A DNA stretch of 33,100 bases from assembly GCA_020437105.1 (NCBI GenBank), contig JAGQWR010000098.1:261-33360 (forward strand), given 5' to 3'. The first letter of the stretch is position 1; each line of letters begins with the position of its first letter. The position numbers and the translations under genes are program-made. Source of the stretch: Saprospiraceae bacterium. GTDB lineage: Bacteria; Bacteroidota; Bacteroidia; Chitinophagales; Saprospiraceae. Under the pieces are notes generated by a model. The model was given only the letters and a program-made list of their open reading frames with translations. It was not told the DNA's origin and did not search any database. Shown piece by piece: positions 24,312 through 32,764 of the stretch.

Positions 24312-25434
24312 TTTTCCAACCAATTATTTCAGGTTTGACTTCATGATAATACTCAATAGCTATTGGAGCTTGTTTATTATCCATATCGGCTAATTCTAAT
24401 AACAAAGACAAAGCCTCGTTGAAAGACCTTAACGAAACATTGCCCAAATCATTAATTATTTCATCGATTAAATGTTCGGTGAATGGAAAGTAATTATTTT
24501 CATCATTCGCTGTAATATGATATTCTTTAAGAATGTCTTTTAGATATATTTTAAGTTCATCTTTTGAAGGTAACTCAAAGTTAATACGCTCTTTAATTCG
24601 CGATCTTACGGAGTCATAGATATAGTCCCCTAAATCACTTACACCGAGTAAGGCTGATTGAGTAAGGTTGACAAAAATTAATAAATTGTTAGGAGTATTA
24701 TCCAGAATTTCTCTTAGGAAATTATTTGTTTTATCTATATTAGAACTGCTTAGAATCGCAATGTCCTCAAATTCATCTATCCATATAATAATAGTAGAAA
24801 AAACTTCCTTTTTATATGTTAAACAAGTAAAAAGTCCAGACAACAACAGGATATAATCATTGTCTTTATTAAGTGATCTAAGTATGTCTGTATGCGCGCT
24901 TTTGTTGATTGAACTAATCTCAGTTTTAGTAGCAGAGCCATATAAATACTTTTTCAATAAAGACTTATCTATGTTTGGATCAACTATAGCTTTCAAAACG
25001 CTTTGTATTAACAAGTTATCTGTTAACTTAGTGATCACATCAGCTTCTAAGTTGAATGAGACATCAGAAAATCGATCTCGAATATTTGCAATATCCAACT
25101 TGTCGATTACTGAGGTAAAGATATCATAAACAGGTTCTTTACCCTTTGGTAGGGTAAATACTAATGAGTAAGGTGGTTTGCATTCCACACTTTCAGCTAG
25201 TTTTTGTAGTGTATTCGCCTTATTAAAATATCTAGCAGAATGAGTTTTTCCGCTACCATATTCACCCCAGTTTAAGATTAACGATGAATTTGAGATTTTA
25301 ATACTTCTTTTAATTCGTCGCTCTAATTTTTCCTTTAAAATTGAGAAGCCAGCCCAAATTATTTCATCTGATGAAATTGCTGGAGTGATCCTAAATGGAT
25401 TAGTTTTCAGGTTAAAAGCATCGTTAAAGCTCAT
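24304..25434 (-). CDS. P-loop ATPase (ORC/STAND-style) of the extra ssp-linked triad
   Basis: 376 aa. Walker A is GEYGSGKT (57-64) and Walker B is TIIIWIDEFED (D220, E221). FVNLTQSALLG (about 255-265) may hold sensor 1. The first residues, NLKTNPFRITPA, resemble the entry segment of Cdc6/Orc-like and TniB-like AAA+ proteins. The YGSGK and DEF elements are shared with the upstream SspC, hinting at a common ATPase type. Its start codon overlaps the stop of the 561-aa gene as ATGA, and its own stop overlaps the PIN gene, so the three are translationally coupled. It probably acts as a switch or loader for a partner protein; the substrate is unknown. Confidence 0.85.
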   Translation of the reverse strand: MSFNDAFNLKTNPFRITPAISSDEIIWAGFSILKEKLERRIKRSIKISNSSLILNWGEYGSGKTHSARYFNKANTLQKLAESVECKPPYSLVFTLPKGKEPVYDIFTSVIDKLDIANIRDRFSDVSFNLEADVITKLTDNLLIQSVLKAIVDPNIDKSLLKKYLYGSATKTEISSINKSAHTDILRSLNKDNDYILLLSGLFTCLTYKKEVFSTIIIWIDEFEDIAILSSSNIDKTNNFLREILDNTPNNLLIFVNLTQSALLGVSDLGDYIYDSVRSRIKERINFELPSKDELKIYLKDILKEYHITANDENNYFPFTEHLIDEIINDLGNVSLRSFNEALSLLLELADMDNKQAPIAIEYYHEVKPEIIGWKNE

Positions 25435-27116
25435 TGATTGATTTTTTGAATGTAACCATCATTATACTGTTCTTGGAATTTATAGACAAAAATAGCTTGG
25501 GTATTTTCCATTAAATGGTTTTCAATAAATCTTTGACCAACGCTTAAATGATCCTTGCAGTACAATTTGTATTTGGTGAAAATTATTGCTTGCGAAGCTG
25601 TAACCCTATTGGGAGCAAGTGTCTTAAAATAACTAAAAGACTCACCAATATACTCATTAATCTTATTTCCCACTTCTTCTTTCGAAGAATTATCTATTCT
25701 ATTCACATCAGAGTATACTGAATCAAAAGTATGGATATAAAATCGCTTCAAGAATTCATCAGGATTTATGACAAAACCAAAATTAACATCGATCCAAAAG
25801 CAGATATTTTGAAATAGTTTTTTACCTGAAGAGGTTAGCTTGAAAAGCTGGACCTTATTGACTTGACTGAACTCTACTATATTCAAATCGAACAACCAAT
25901 TTAAACGAGGCATTAACACATGCTCTAGATACTTTTCAGGCTTTTCCCACTTCTCAATTCGATTTTTCACCCTCTGCAAGTTCCTAATGACTTTAGAAGA
26001 CTTCCCCTCAAATTGTACTTCTCGGATATTATCATTTAGCCTATTGATTAAGTGGACCTGGAAACTATCCCTTAAATGCTGATAGCTACATCCATCAGAA
26101 GAGACGAATAACAATTCTAAAATAGATGACAGATAAAAAAAGTCATTCTTTAACAGAACCTCAAGAAAGAATAACCTGTCTAACTCAGACAAATAAAAAG
26201 GATTGGACTCTTTTTCATCTAGTTGGCTCTTTAGTACCTGATATACTTTCATTAGTTTCCCCGGAATGTTAACCCTGTGGACCTTTGAAATCCATTCAAG
26301 TTCACCCGCAAGGGTAATGTAAGGTTGAGCTGATATGCCTGTTTTAGTTAATTTAATTATACCTTTTGTATTTAAATAGGAAAGAATACCTTGTCCTGCA
26401 TCGATAGAATATTCTTCAAAACGCTTATTAATTTTATTTGATGGAATTTTTTGAAAAGATTGGAAAAAAATCGCCAATAAAACTAAATATCCTAGCCTTC
26501 TAGCCTTTGTATTTGAGTTAACGATTGACACTTCCTTTTTAAGCTCTAGTTTTTTGTAAGATTTAATAAAGGGTTGATAAAAGGAGTTTGGAAATACTTC
26601 ACGTATTGCATTATGAGAGAGGTGTCTCATTAATGCGAGCACTTTGGGGGAAGTATGATCTATGTAAATCTGAAAGATGTAATTAGGCTCACTAGGACAA
26701 AATGCGCTTGGATTCTGATAACCATCATTTTCATCAACTTTGTAGCTTAGAATCAGGTTAGGGGCGACTGAATTGATTACTCTAACAAATGAAAATAATC
26801 TCAGAGCGATTGACTTTTTAGGAATTCCAGTAGGAGTATAATCCCTACGGCTTCCTAAATATTCATAATCTGAAATGAATATATTATCGATAAGCAATTC
26901 GTTCTTAAACTTTTCTGGCAAATCGCTTAGACGACGTTCTCTGAAATCACCTGAGTCAAAATAGTCTAAAAATTCATCTAAATCACCCTTGGCTTCATTT
27001 GATAAGCGAAAATTGATGATTACTAAAAATTTTTCGAATTCGAATAAAAGCCTATTATATTCAACGAAATAATAGTCGGAGCAAAGTTTAGCGATTTTTA
27101 AAATTAAAATATCCAT
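25431..27116 (-). CDS. 561-aa protein of unknown function in the ssp operon
   Basis: I prefer ATG 27116, five bases after the sspD stop; an in-frame start at 27143 would overlap sspD. No family is recognised. The protein is rich in Leu, Ile, Lys and Asn with no signal or membrane helix. Two stretches look like winged-helix units: RRLGYLVLLAIFFQSFQKIP with SYLNTKGIIKLTKTG (about 210-260), and LFDLNIVEFSQVNKVQLFKL with TSSGKKL (about 415-445). These could bind DNA, but I cannot confirm this by eye. It is the first gene of the AT-rich triad that follows sspBCD and is ATGA-coupled to the ATPase gene. It might recognise DNA or adapt the ATPase. Confidence 0.8.
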   Translation of the reverse strand: MDILILKIAKLCSDYYFVEYNRLLFEFEKFLVIINFRLSNEAKGDLDEFLDYFDSGDFRERRLSDLPEKFKNELLIDNIFISDYEYLGSRRDYTPTGIPKKSIALRLFSFVRVINSVAPNLILSYKVDENDGYQNPSAFCPSEPNYIFQIYIDHTSPKVLALMRHLSHNAIREVFPNSFYQPFIKSYKKLELKKEVSIVNSNTKARRLGYLVLLAIFFQSFQKIPSNKINKRFEEYSIDAGQGILSYLNTKGIIKLTKTGISAQPYITLAGELEWISKVHRVNIPGKLMKVYQVLKSQLDEKESNPFYLSELDRLFFLEVLLKNDFFYLSSILELLFVSSDGCSYQHLRDSFQVHLINRLNDNIREVQFEGKSSKVIRNLQRVKNRIEKWEKPEKYLEHVLMPRLNWLFDLNIVEFSQVNKVQLFKLTSSGKKLFQNICFWIDVNFGFVINPDEFLKRFYIHTFDSVYSDVNRIDNSSKEEVGNKINEYIGESFSYFKTLAPNRVTASQAIIFTKYKLYCKDHLSVGQRFIENHLMENTQAIFVYKFQEQYNDGYIQKINQ

Positions 27117-27121
27117 ATCTA

Positions 27122-28234
27122 TTATATAAAACAAGCTGCACACCCTTCACCTTCAGCATCTTCAATCCGATCTAATAAGTAGGGAGAACTATTCTGAGCA
27201 GAGCGCTTTTTCTGCTTATCAAGATAATCTGATTTTACCTTTGCAATTCTCTCTGGATGTATCAAATCATCCAAACTCTCATTATCCATCCATGTAAAAC
27301 CGTCCTTCTCATATTCTTTAGCCTTCTCAAATCGATCTGGATGCTGCTCATATAGCCAGACCCATTCAATCTTCTGCTGGAAAAAGCAGAAGAAACAACC
27401 AGATCTACTTCTTGCATAAGTGCCCGTGCTACTTCCATTTGAAAACTCCTTTTGCTTATAATAAGCAGGAACTCCAACACCGCTGTCCTCTAATATTCTG
27501 AAGATATCAGCTCTGATTAAGTTTTCTTCGTTATCAAGTAATGGGAAGTGGTCAACCTTAGATAGAGGGTAATCAGTGAATTCCTTGATGAACCGAAACA
27601 CGACATAATTAAAATCCCTGATTCCAAGGTTGAGAAGTAGCTCAAGTTTATGGTCCATATCCATCAAATAGGATAATGGCTTAGACACTATCTCCAGAAC
27701 CCTTTCCAACCGATCTTGATCTTCAACTTGTGCCTCATAAAACTCACCAATAATATCCTTGACATTGTTGGCAAGGACTTTTTTGATTACATCTTGACTC
27801 CAAATGTTTTTGCGGAATGGAAAAATGGATTGGATGTTGCTTTTTTTGGAAATATACCCTTCTCGATCTTCGTCACCGCGAATACCTACATATGAAACAA
27901 CTGGATCATCACCTACAAACTTTTCGAAAGGATCTAGTTTTAAGTTTTTCGTACACCATCTAGCGTTAGAGGAAGGCAAAAAACCTCCGTAGATTTGCAA
28001 GAAATGATCAAATGGATTTAAGTGACTTTGATCTGCACCTCGTAACTTGTTAATCGAAAAGCCCAAATAAGTTTCCAAGTTTTTAATCAAGGAATAAGTC
28101 TCATCCAACTCCTTTCCAGTGTCACAGAAGTAATACTGAAGATCTAATTCAGGATAAAGTTGATGAAGGTAAATTGCAAGAGCCGAACTATCCTTACCTC
28201 CAGAAATGCCAATTACATGTCTTACATTACTCAT
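27122..28234 (-). CDS. sspD: SspD/DndC-like PAPS-reductase-family sulfurtransferase (DNA phosphorothioation)
   Basis: 370 aa. The PP-loop of the ATP pyrophosphatase/PAPS reductase superfamily, ISGGKDSSA, has SGGKDS at 11-16. Cysteines are placed as in iron-sulfur DndC/SspD proteins: C94 (ARWCTKNLK), C280 and C283 (SGCFFC), and a C-terminal pair C365/C368 (GCAAC). A second conserved-looking element is YVGIRGDEDREGY (115-127). The family activates the DNA backbone phosphate with ATP so that sulfur replaces a non-bridging oxygen. Its ATGAGTAA overlaps the sspC stop by 8 bases, and a tight operon with DUF4007 and a large ATPase identifies it as SspD rather than a metabolic PAPS reductase. Confidence 0.88.
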   Translation of the reverse strand: MSNVRHVIGISGGKDSSALAIYLHQLYPELDLQYYFCDTGKELDETYSLIKNLETYLGFSINKLRGADQSHLNPFDHFLQIYGGFLPSSNARWCTKNLKLDPFEKFVGDDPVVSYVGIRGDEDREGYISKKSNIQSIFPFRKNIWSQDVIKKVLANNVKDIIGEFYEAQVEDQDRLERVLEIVSKPLSYLMDMDHKLELLLNLGIRDFNYVVFRFIKEFTDYPLSKVDHFPLLDNEENLIRADIFRILEDSGVGVPAYYKQKEFSNGSSTGTYARSRSGCFFCFFQQKIEWVWLYEQHPDRFEKAKEYEKDGFTWMDNESLDDLIHPERIAKVKSDYLDKQKKRSAQNSSPYLLDRIEDAEGEGCAACFI

Positions 28235-31200
28235 CCATTAGGTCTTTTAGTATTTCGGCAATAACGGCAATAGATACTGCTTTTTCATCGCTTAAGCTTC
28301 CCAATAACTTGGCTTTCAAATCTATAGCCTTTCGTTGTTTTTCCTTGCTGAATTGGATTACTTTCCTTTTTCTTCCCTGGTCAATGGTTTGAATGTCCAC
28401 TAACATTATTTCATTATCATTTTCCCTTTCAGGTGCTATAATTGAAATATCGTAAAGATTATCGAGTTCTTCAAGCATTAAAGAAAAACTCTGATATAGC
28501 TTGGCTTCATCCTCGTCCTCAATATTCTCAAGTGTTTTCCCGATCAAGCCTTGGCATAGAGAACTCAGCCAAGAATTCTGATCCAAGTCAGAAACTAAGC
28601 GATTGAAAAAGACTCGTTGTTTAGGAGACATTAGAGCAACATTCAAGCTCGAGTATCTGGCTATCAACTCTTCTCGTAGATTCTCGTAGCCAGTAAGTTC
28701 ATGAATTTTGTCTAGATACCGTTGGATTAAGCTATCAAAAGATGTACGGATTTCAATTATAATGTCTTCCAACTGCTGGATGTACTCTGCCGCTTTTTCC
28801 TTGTTTGAAAGTAATTCACGTTTCGATGTGCCCATGGCTAATGGCAAATCTTTAAAGAATAATGCTTCTGGATCTTTCGCCTTTGTGATCGCGCTACGAA
28901 CCTTTTGGGCCTTGGCACTAATTCTATTTGTAGACCTTGAGTATTTGGTAAGCTTTTTTAAGAAGCTGAGGAAGGGACGGATTGTTTCAATGAAGGATTC
29001 ATTCGTTGGAAGGCGCTCACTTTGGTTGAGGAATTTTCGGTAAAGTTTAAATAGTTTCAGGTCAACTCCCTCAACTAGAAAAGCTTTGATATAATACTTA
29101 TGAGGGTATTTCAGAACAATTTGTAAAGTGTCGCTTGTAATTGTGGGTATATATGCTTCTCCCTCAAATAGGGCATAATCATTTCGTTTTGCAAATAGGA
29201 AAAGAGGAACCCAAAACTGAGAAAAGCCATACTTTAGTTTTAAGGGTTGTTGATTTAGGATTTCAATAAACTCCCTTAAGCTTCTTTTTCCAGATTTGGT
29301 GGATTCCAAGAAAGCTAGGCTCTTGTCCCAAAGGCTTGAAAAACTTTCATCAGTAGGTTGTTGGAATTCTACATGTTCGTTATCATCTTGGCCTATGAGG
29401 CCTTTATCCTTTACAAGAGAAAAGAAGATCGACTTCTCAGGCGGAAATAGGTTGGGATCAAAATTCCAGTTTGGATCTGAATGGAATTCGATCATGTGTT
29501 TAATGAAGTTCCTTTGAGCGGTACGTATAGCCCCACTAAGTTTAGTTTTGTTTATCAATTCACTACTAAAAATAGGGGTTTCATGATAAACATGGTTGCA
29601 AATTGCGGATAACCGCTGGTTAAGCATACGTTCATTTTCAATATTATGCTCTCCTTCATAATCAACCCACCGTACACTACTTGAATCATTATTGAATGTA
29701 TCTAGGACGTAATGATTCAATAGACGTTTTTGGTGTTCAAGAATATTCTTTAGTTCTCGTACCGCAATTCGATCTTCTTGGTTACTCTCGATGACCTTCT
29801 CTACTTTTCGTATTTCAAATAATAATTTGTGTATTTCAGCTGTGTTTTCATAGAGACAATAAAGTATTGGTCGATTATCCTTTGCGGCCCAACCCTTTAG
29901 ATTGTCAATAGAAATTTCCTCATTGAATATGAGGTTGATGTAACCATCTATTTCCCCAGATGCATAATGTTCTTTTAGTTCTTCGGAAATTACATATTCA
30001 AAAAAACGTGGTGTTCCTTTTTGGTAATAAACAGATTTGGCAAGCACAACTTGAAATTCAAAATACTCTTTTAAAGGATCAACAATATTTCCAACCTTTT
30101 CAACAAGGTTCCCTGCTTCATCAATGGCTAGCTCAATATCAAGATCTGTTCCTTCAAAAAGAACATATTTACGGTTATACTTAGTGTACCGAATTAGGCG
30201 GTGATTGACTAATTGCTTTAGTACACCTTGAGGCTTTTTGATGCCAAGTGCCCGTTTGCCATATTCGAAAAAGAATTGATCATCAATGATCATACCTCCC
30301 GCACCAAAAGTATTAAGCAGGCCAATTGTCTTAATCAATGCACAAGCATCAGTATAATCTTCATCAAATACCCCTTCTGCTCTTTCTAAAGTTGAAGCCA
30401 TCGAAGCCCACTGGACATAATGAGGATTATGCTTGGTATTTATAATACTGAAGGAATATTTTAAATAGTCGTATACATCAGCAAGATTATAGAATGCACT
30501 TTCTAGCTCCTTATTTATCCCTAGTTGATCATCGCTTTCCAAAAACGAAAATAAGGATCGTTCATTTTGCCCATAGCGTTGTAAGGCTAAGGTTAATACT
30601 CCTGCGGAGAGAATATCCAAAGGAAGTAGCTTCTGAGCTATATCTTCGGTCAGGTAATCTCGTAAAGGAAAGCTCTTAGAGCGCTTTATGGATTTAAATA
30701 ATGGCACAAAACCCTTTGGTTTTAGACGATCTCCTAAATCAAGTCGCTCCGAAGCTAAAAACAGCAGCTGTTCAACAGGTTCGTTAAAAGTGATTTCTTT
30801 AAACCTGCCTTGGACCTTGGTCCACTCATTCTGTTGTTCCTTTTTGAGCTGAAATCCATAAGCACCAAAATTTTGGTGAAGAGTAGATACGAAAAGAATA
30901 TCTAGTTCATAGTCATTGATATATTCAGCTAGCTCTTGGATGAAGTAAAGCTCTTCTTCAGGGTCAAATTTTGCAGCATACTCCAAAAACTTACCAAACT
31001 CATCTAGGATGATGAGTAATCCCTTACCATTTTCACGTTGGGCCTCATAGGAGTCATGGATAGCATCGAGGATGCTATCTGTGTCATATTCTTCTCCCGG
31101 TTGAAACTCCTCTGCAAAAGCTTCCATCATAGACCGGTATTCACCAACTATATTGACAACATGGAATTTGGAAGCTTCAATTTCTTCAGGGACGTTGAAG

Positions 31201-31427
31201 AAGGAACTACTTTGGCCTAAGGTCTTAGCAAAGGCCCAAAGGAAAATAGATTTGCCCGAACCATATGCACCAACAATAACAAAGGACCTAGAACCGCTTT
31301 TTAATCCATTCAATAAACTCTCTGCTACCCCTTTACTGTTCGGGGTAGGAATGTAAGAAAGTGTCTTACGAAGGTCCCTCTTGATATTGACAGAAGGGGA
31401 GTAATTCCTATTTTTGGTAGTAGTCAT
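28227..31427 (-). CDS. sspC: SspC-like large P-loop ATPase of the phosphorothioation module
   Basis: 1066 aa. Walker A GAYGSGKS is at 53-60 and Walker B LLIILDEFGKF at 137-147. LFVSTLHQNFGAYG (about 180-193) probably carries the sensor region. The remaining 850 residues are helical, without a second catalytic motif that I can see. The DUF4007-ATPase-PAPS reductase gene trio is the sspB-C-D arrangement, in which the middle gene encodes an ATPase needed for DNA modification. The start overlaps sspB by 20 bases and the stop overlaps sspD by 8, so the trio is translationally coupled. A BREX BrxC-type ATPase shares similar P-loop style, but no other BREX gene is present. Confidence 0.85.
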   Translation of the reverse strand: MTTTKNRNYSPSVNIKRDLRKTLSYIPTPNSKGVAESLLNGLKSGSRSFVIVGAYGSGKSIFLWAFAKTLGQSSSFFNVPEEIEASKFHVVNIVGEYRSMMEAFAEEFQPGEEYDTDSILDAIHDSYEAQRENGKGLLIILDEFGKFLEYAAKFDPEEELYFIQELAEYINDYELDILFVSTLHQNFGAYGFQLKKEQQNEWTKVQGRFKEITFNEPVEQLLFLASERLDLGDRLKPKGFVPLFKSIKRSKSFPLRDYLTEDIAQKLLPLDILSAGVLTLALQRYGQNERSLFSFLESDDQLGINKELESAFYNLADVYDYLKYSFSIINTKHNPHYVQWASMASTLERAEGVFDEDYTDACALIKTIGLLNTFGAGGMIIDDQFFFEYGKRALGIKKPQGVLKQLVNHRLIRYTKYNRKYVLFEGTDLDIELAIDEAGNLVEKVGNIVDPLKEYFEFQVVLAKSVYYQKGTPRFFEYVISEELKEHYASGEIDGYINLIFNEEISIDNLKGWAAKDNRPILYCLYENTAEIHKLLFEIRKVEKVIESNQEDRIAVRELKNILEHQKRLLNHYVLDTFNNDSSSVRWVDYEGEHNIENERMLNQRLSAICNHVYHETPIFSSELINKTKLSGAIRTAQRNFIKHMIEFHSDPNWNFDPNLFPPEKSIFFSLVKDKGLIGQDDNEHVEFQQPTDESFSSLWDKSLAFLESTKSGKRSLREFIEILNQQPLKLKYGFSQFWVPLFLFAKRNDYALFEGEAYIPTITSDTLQIVLKYPHKYYIKAFLVEGVDLKLFKLYRKFLNQSERLPTNESFIETIRPFLSFLKKLTKYSRSTNRISAKAQKVRSAITKAKDPEALFFKDLPLAMGTSKRELLSNKEKAAEYIQQLEDIIIEIRTSFDSLIQRYLDKIHELTGYENLREELIARYSSLNVALMSPKQRVFFNRLVSDLDQNSWLSSLCQGLIGKTLENIEDEDEAKLYQSFSLMLEELDNLYDISIIAPERENDNEIMLVDIQTIDQGRKRKVIQFSKEKQRKAIDLKAKLLGSLSDEKAVSIAVIAEILKDLMDE

Positions 31428-32310
31428 CTAATATGGCAAATTTGTCTTTTAATTTGGAAGAGATTTGAAGCACCCTATTACCGGCAGTTTCGGAGAAAGA
31501 ACATTCAGGGTATGCCTCACATATCTCCTGAATTTTTTGATAAAGGCCCTCGTGACTCAATGCAAAAATATTACCCGGTGAATTCAGGCTTGAATATAGA
31601 TCTTGAAAAGTGATAGTCTTGCCAAATGTAGAATTGTCAAGGACAGCGAAAAGCACTACTTCGAAAGGCAGGGAATCTCGATGGTTTGCTGCAATTGAAT
31701 AGTAGGTCACTTGCTCCTCTCTAAGGATATCCTCTTTCGTTTTCTGCCCAATAAGCTGTAATTCAAATAACAATCCACTAAAGCTGTCTTCTATTTCTGA
31801 GCGACTTTTAACACTCGGTGGCAAGTAATTATTTAACAGAACTCTTATATCACGATTAATGGTATTTTCATTATAATCTATTCCCTTAGTCTGTTCACAC
31901 GTTCTGCCAATAAAACTCTTCAATTGTTCGAGCTTAAACTCTGGTCTAATTCTCCGAAATTCATTAAACACCAAATGATATATTGATGCTTTGCTTGTCT
32001 TGACAAGAAAGTAATGCATGAGCCAAATGGAACCTATGGACTCTAAGTAAAGGTCCCGGCCCTGGGAGCCAAAAAGGTAATCACCTATTTCCTGAGTTTG
32101 ATCTTCTTCATTGGTAATGCCAAAAGCCCTAAGCCAAAACCGGATAGCTCGAACCATGTTTTTACCCACACCCAGTTTAACTACAGCTTGATCTTCAGAA
32201 AAGCTATTCTTGCCATTGGACACAAAATCATATCCCTTCTTCAGCCAAAACTGCTTACAAATAAAGGACTCGTGGCCGGAAAAGTTAAGTTTTACCATAA
32301 CATGTTTCAA
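31408..32310 (-). CDS. sspB: SspB, DUF4007 family nickase-type protein
   Basis: 300 aa; ATG 32298 four codons downstream is an alternative start. The N-terminus NFSGHESFICKQFWLKKGYD and the helix GVGKNMVRAIRFWLRAFGI are the hallmark of DUF4007. In characterised single-strand phosphorothioation systems the DUF4007 protein SspB is the DNA-nicking component that works with SspC and SspD to place sulfur on one strand. It is the first gene of the six-gene minus-strand operon. The 155-base region before it should contain the operon promoter, but no clear motif is visible. Confidence 0.88.
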   Translation of the reverse strand: MKHVMVKLNFSGHESFICKQFWLKKGYDFVSNGKNSFSEDQAVVKLGVGKNMVRAIRFWLRAFGITNEEDQTQEIGDYLFGSQGRDLYLESIGSIWLMHYFLVKTSKASIYHLVFNEFRRIRPEFKLEQLKSFIGRTCEQTKGIDYNENTINRDIRVLLNNYLPPSVKSRSEIEDSFSGLLFELQLIGQKTKEDILREEQVTYYSIAANHRDSLPFEVVLFAVLDNSTFGKTITFQDLYSSLNSPGNIFALSHEGLYQKIQEICEAYPECSFSETAGNRVLQISSKLKDKFAILDDYYQK

Positions 32311-32465
32311 GTAGGGATGACTAAGAAAACAAAATGTGTTTTATCCTGTGCAATTTAGTAGTAATTTGGGTTGGATCTTACTAAATGCAGTAGTTTTTGA
32401 TGGAGAATTACACTTTACACTAGGATGTAGATTATTAGATAAGGCTGGATAGGTATTTTGCTAAC

Positions 32466-32744
32466 CTACAAAGATATAGTAGTAATGGCAGTACGACGCA
32501 TAGTGTGGGTTGTAATAAGGTCGCATAATTGAAAGTGGGTTTTCTGAATGGTATCTTTGTAAATGATCACTTCTTCGCCTCTGCGCTCCCTTCTCTTGAT
32601 AATCGGCTTATCCCAATCTAGGGCCGCTGCTAACTCCTTGAGGTATTTATTGAGTTTAACATCGCTAATAGTAGGAAGTAGGGTAGGATAGTCGCCTTTA
32701 TACTTTTCAATAATCTCGACCGAATAATCTGGTAGCTTCATCAT
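32466..32744 (-). pseudogene. Broken tyrosine recombinase (integrase) fragment
   Basis: About 92 codons matching the C-terminal catalytic part of a Bacteroidota site-specific integrase: LPDYSVEIIEKYKGDYPTLL, then SDVKLNKYLKELA, and THTMRRTAIT with the HxxR catalytic pair. The N-terminal half and first catalytic Arg are missing at the IS3 side, and the frame stops just after HTMRRTAIT, so the nucleophilic Tyr is absent. The reading frame stays open a little upstream of the ATG, towards about 32770, so the true junction with the insertion sequence is near there. It is probably a relic of the integrase that brought the island or a neighbouring element. Confidence 0.78.
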
Positions 32745-32764
32745 TGTGTCCTTCCTTGGAGTTG

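Noticed and set aside
18318..32310. Classical DndABCDE-FGH or BREX system
   Set aside because: DUF4007 next to a large ATPase and a PAPS-reductase protein points to Ssp; there is no DndB, DndE or DptFGH, and no BREX PglX/PglZ or methyltransferase gene.
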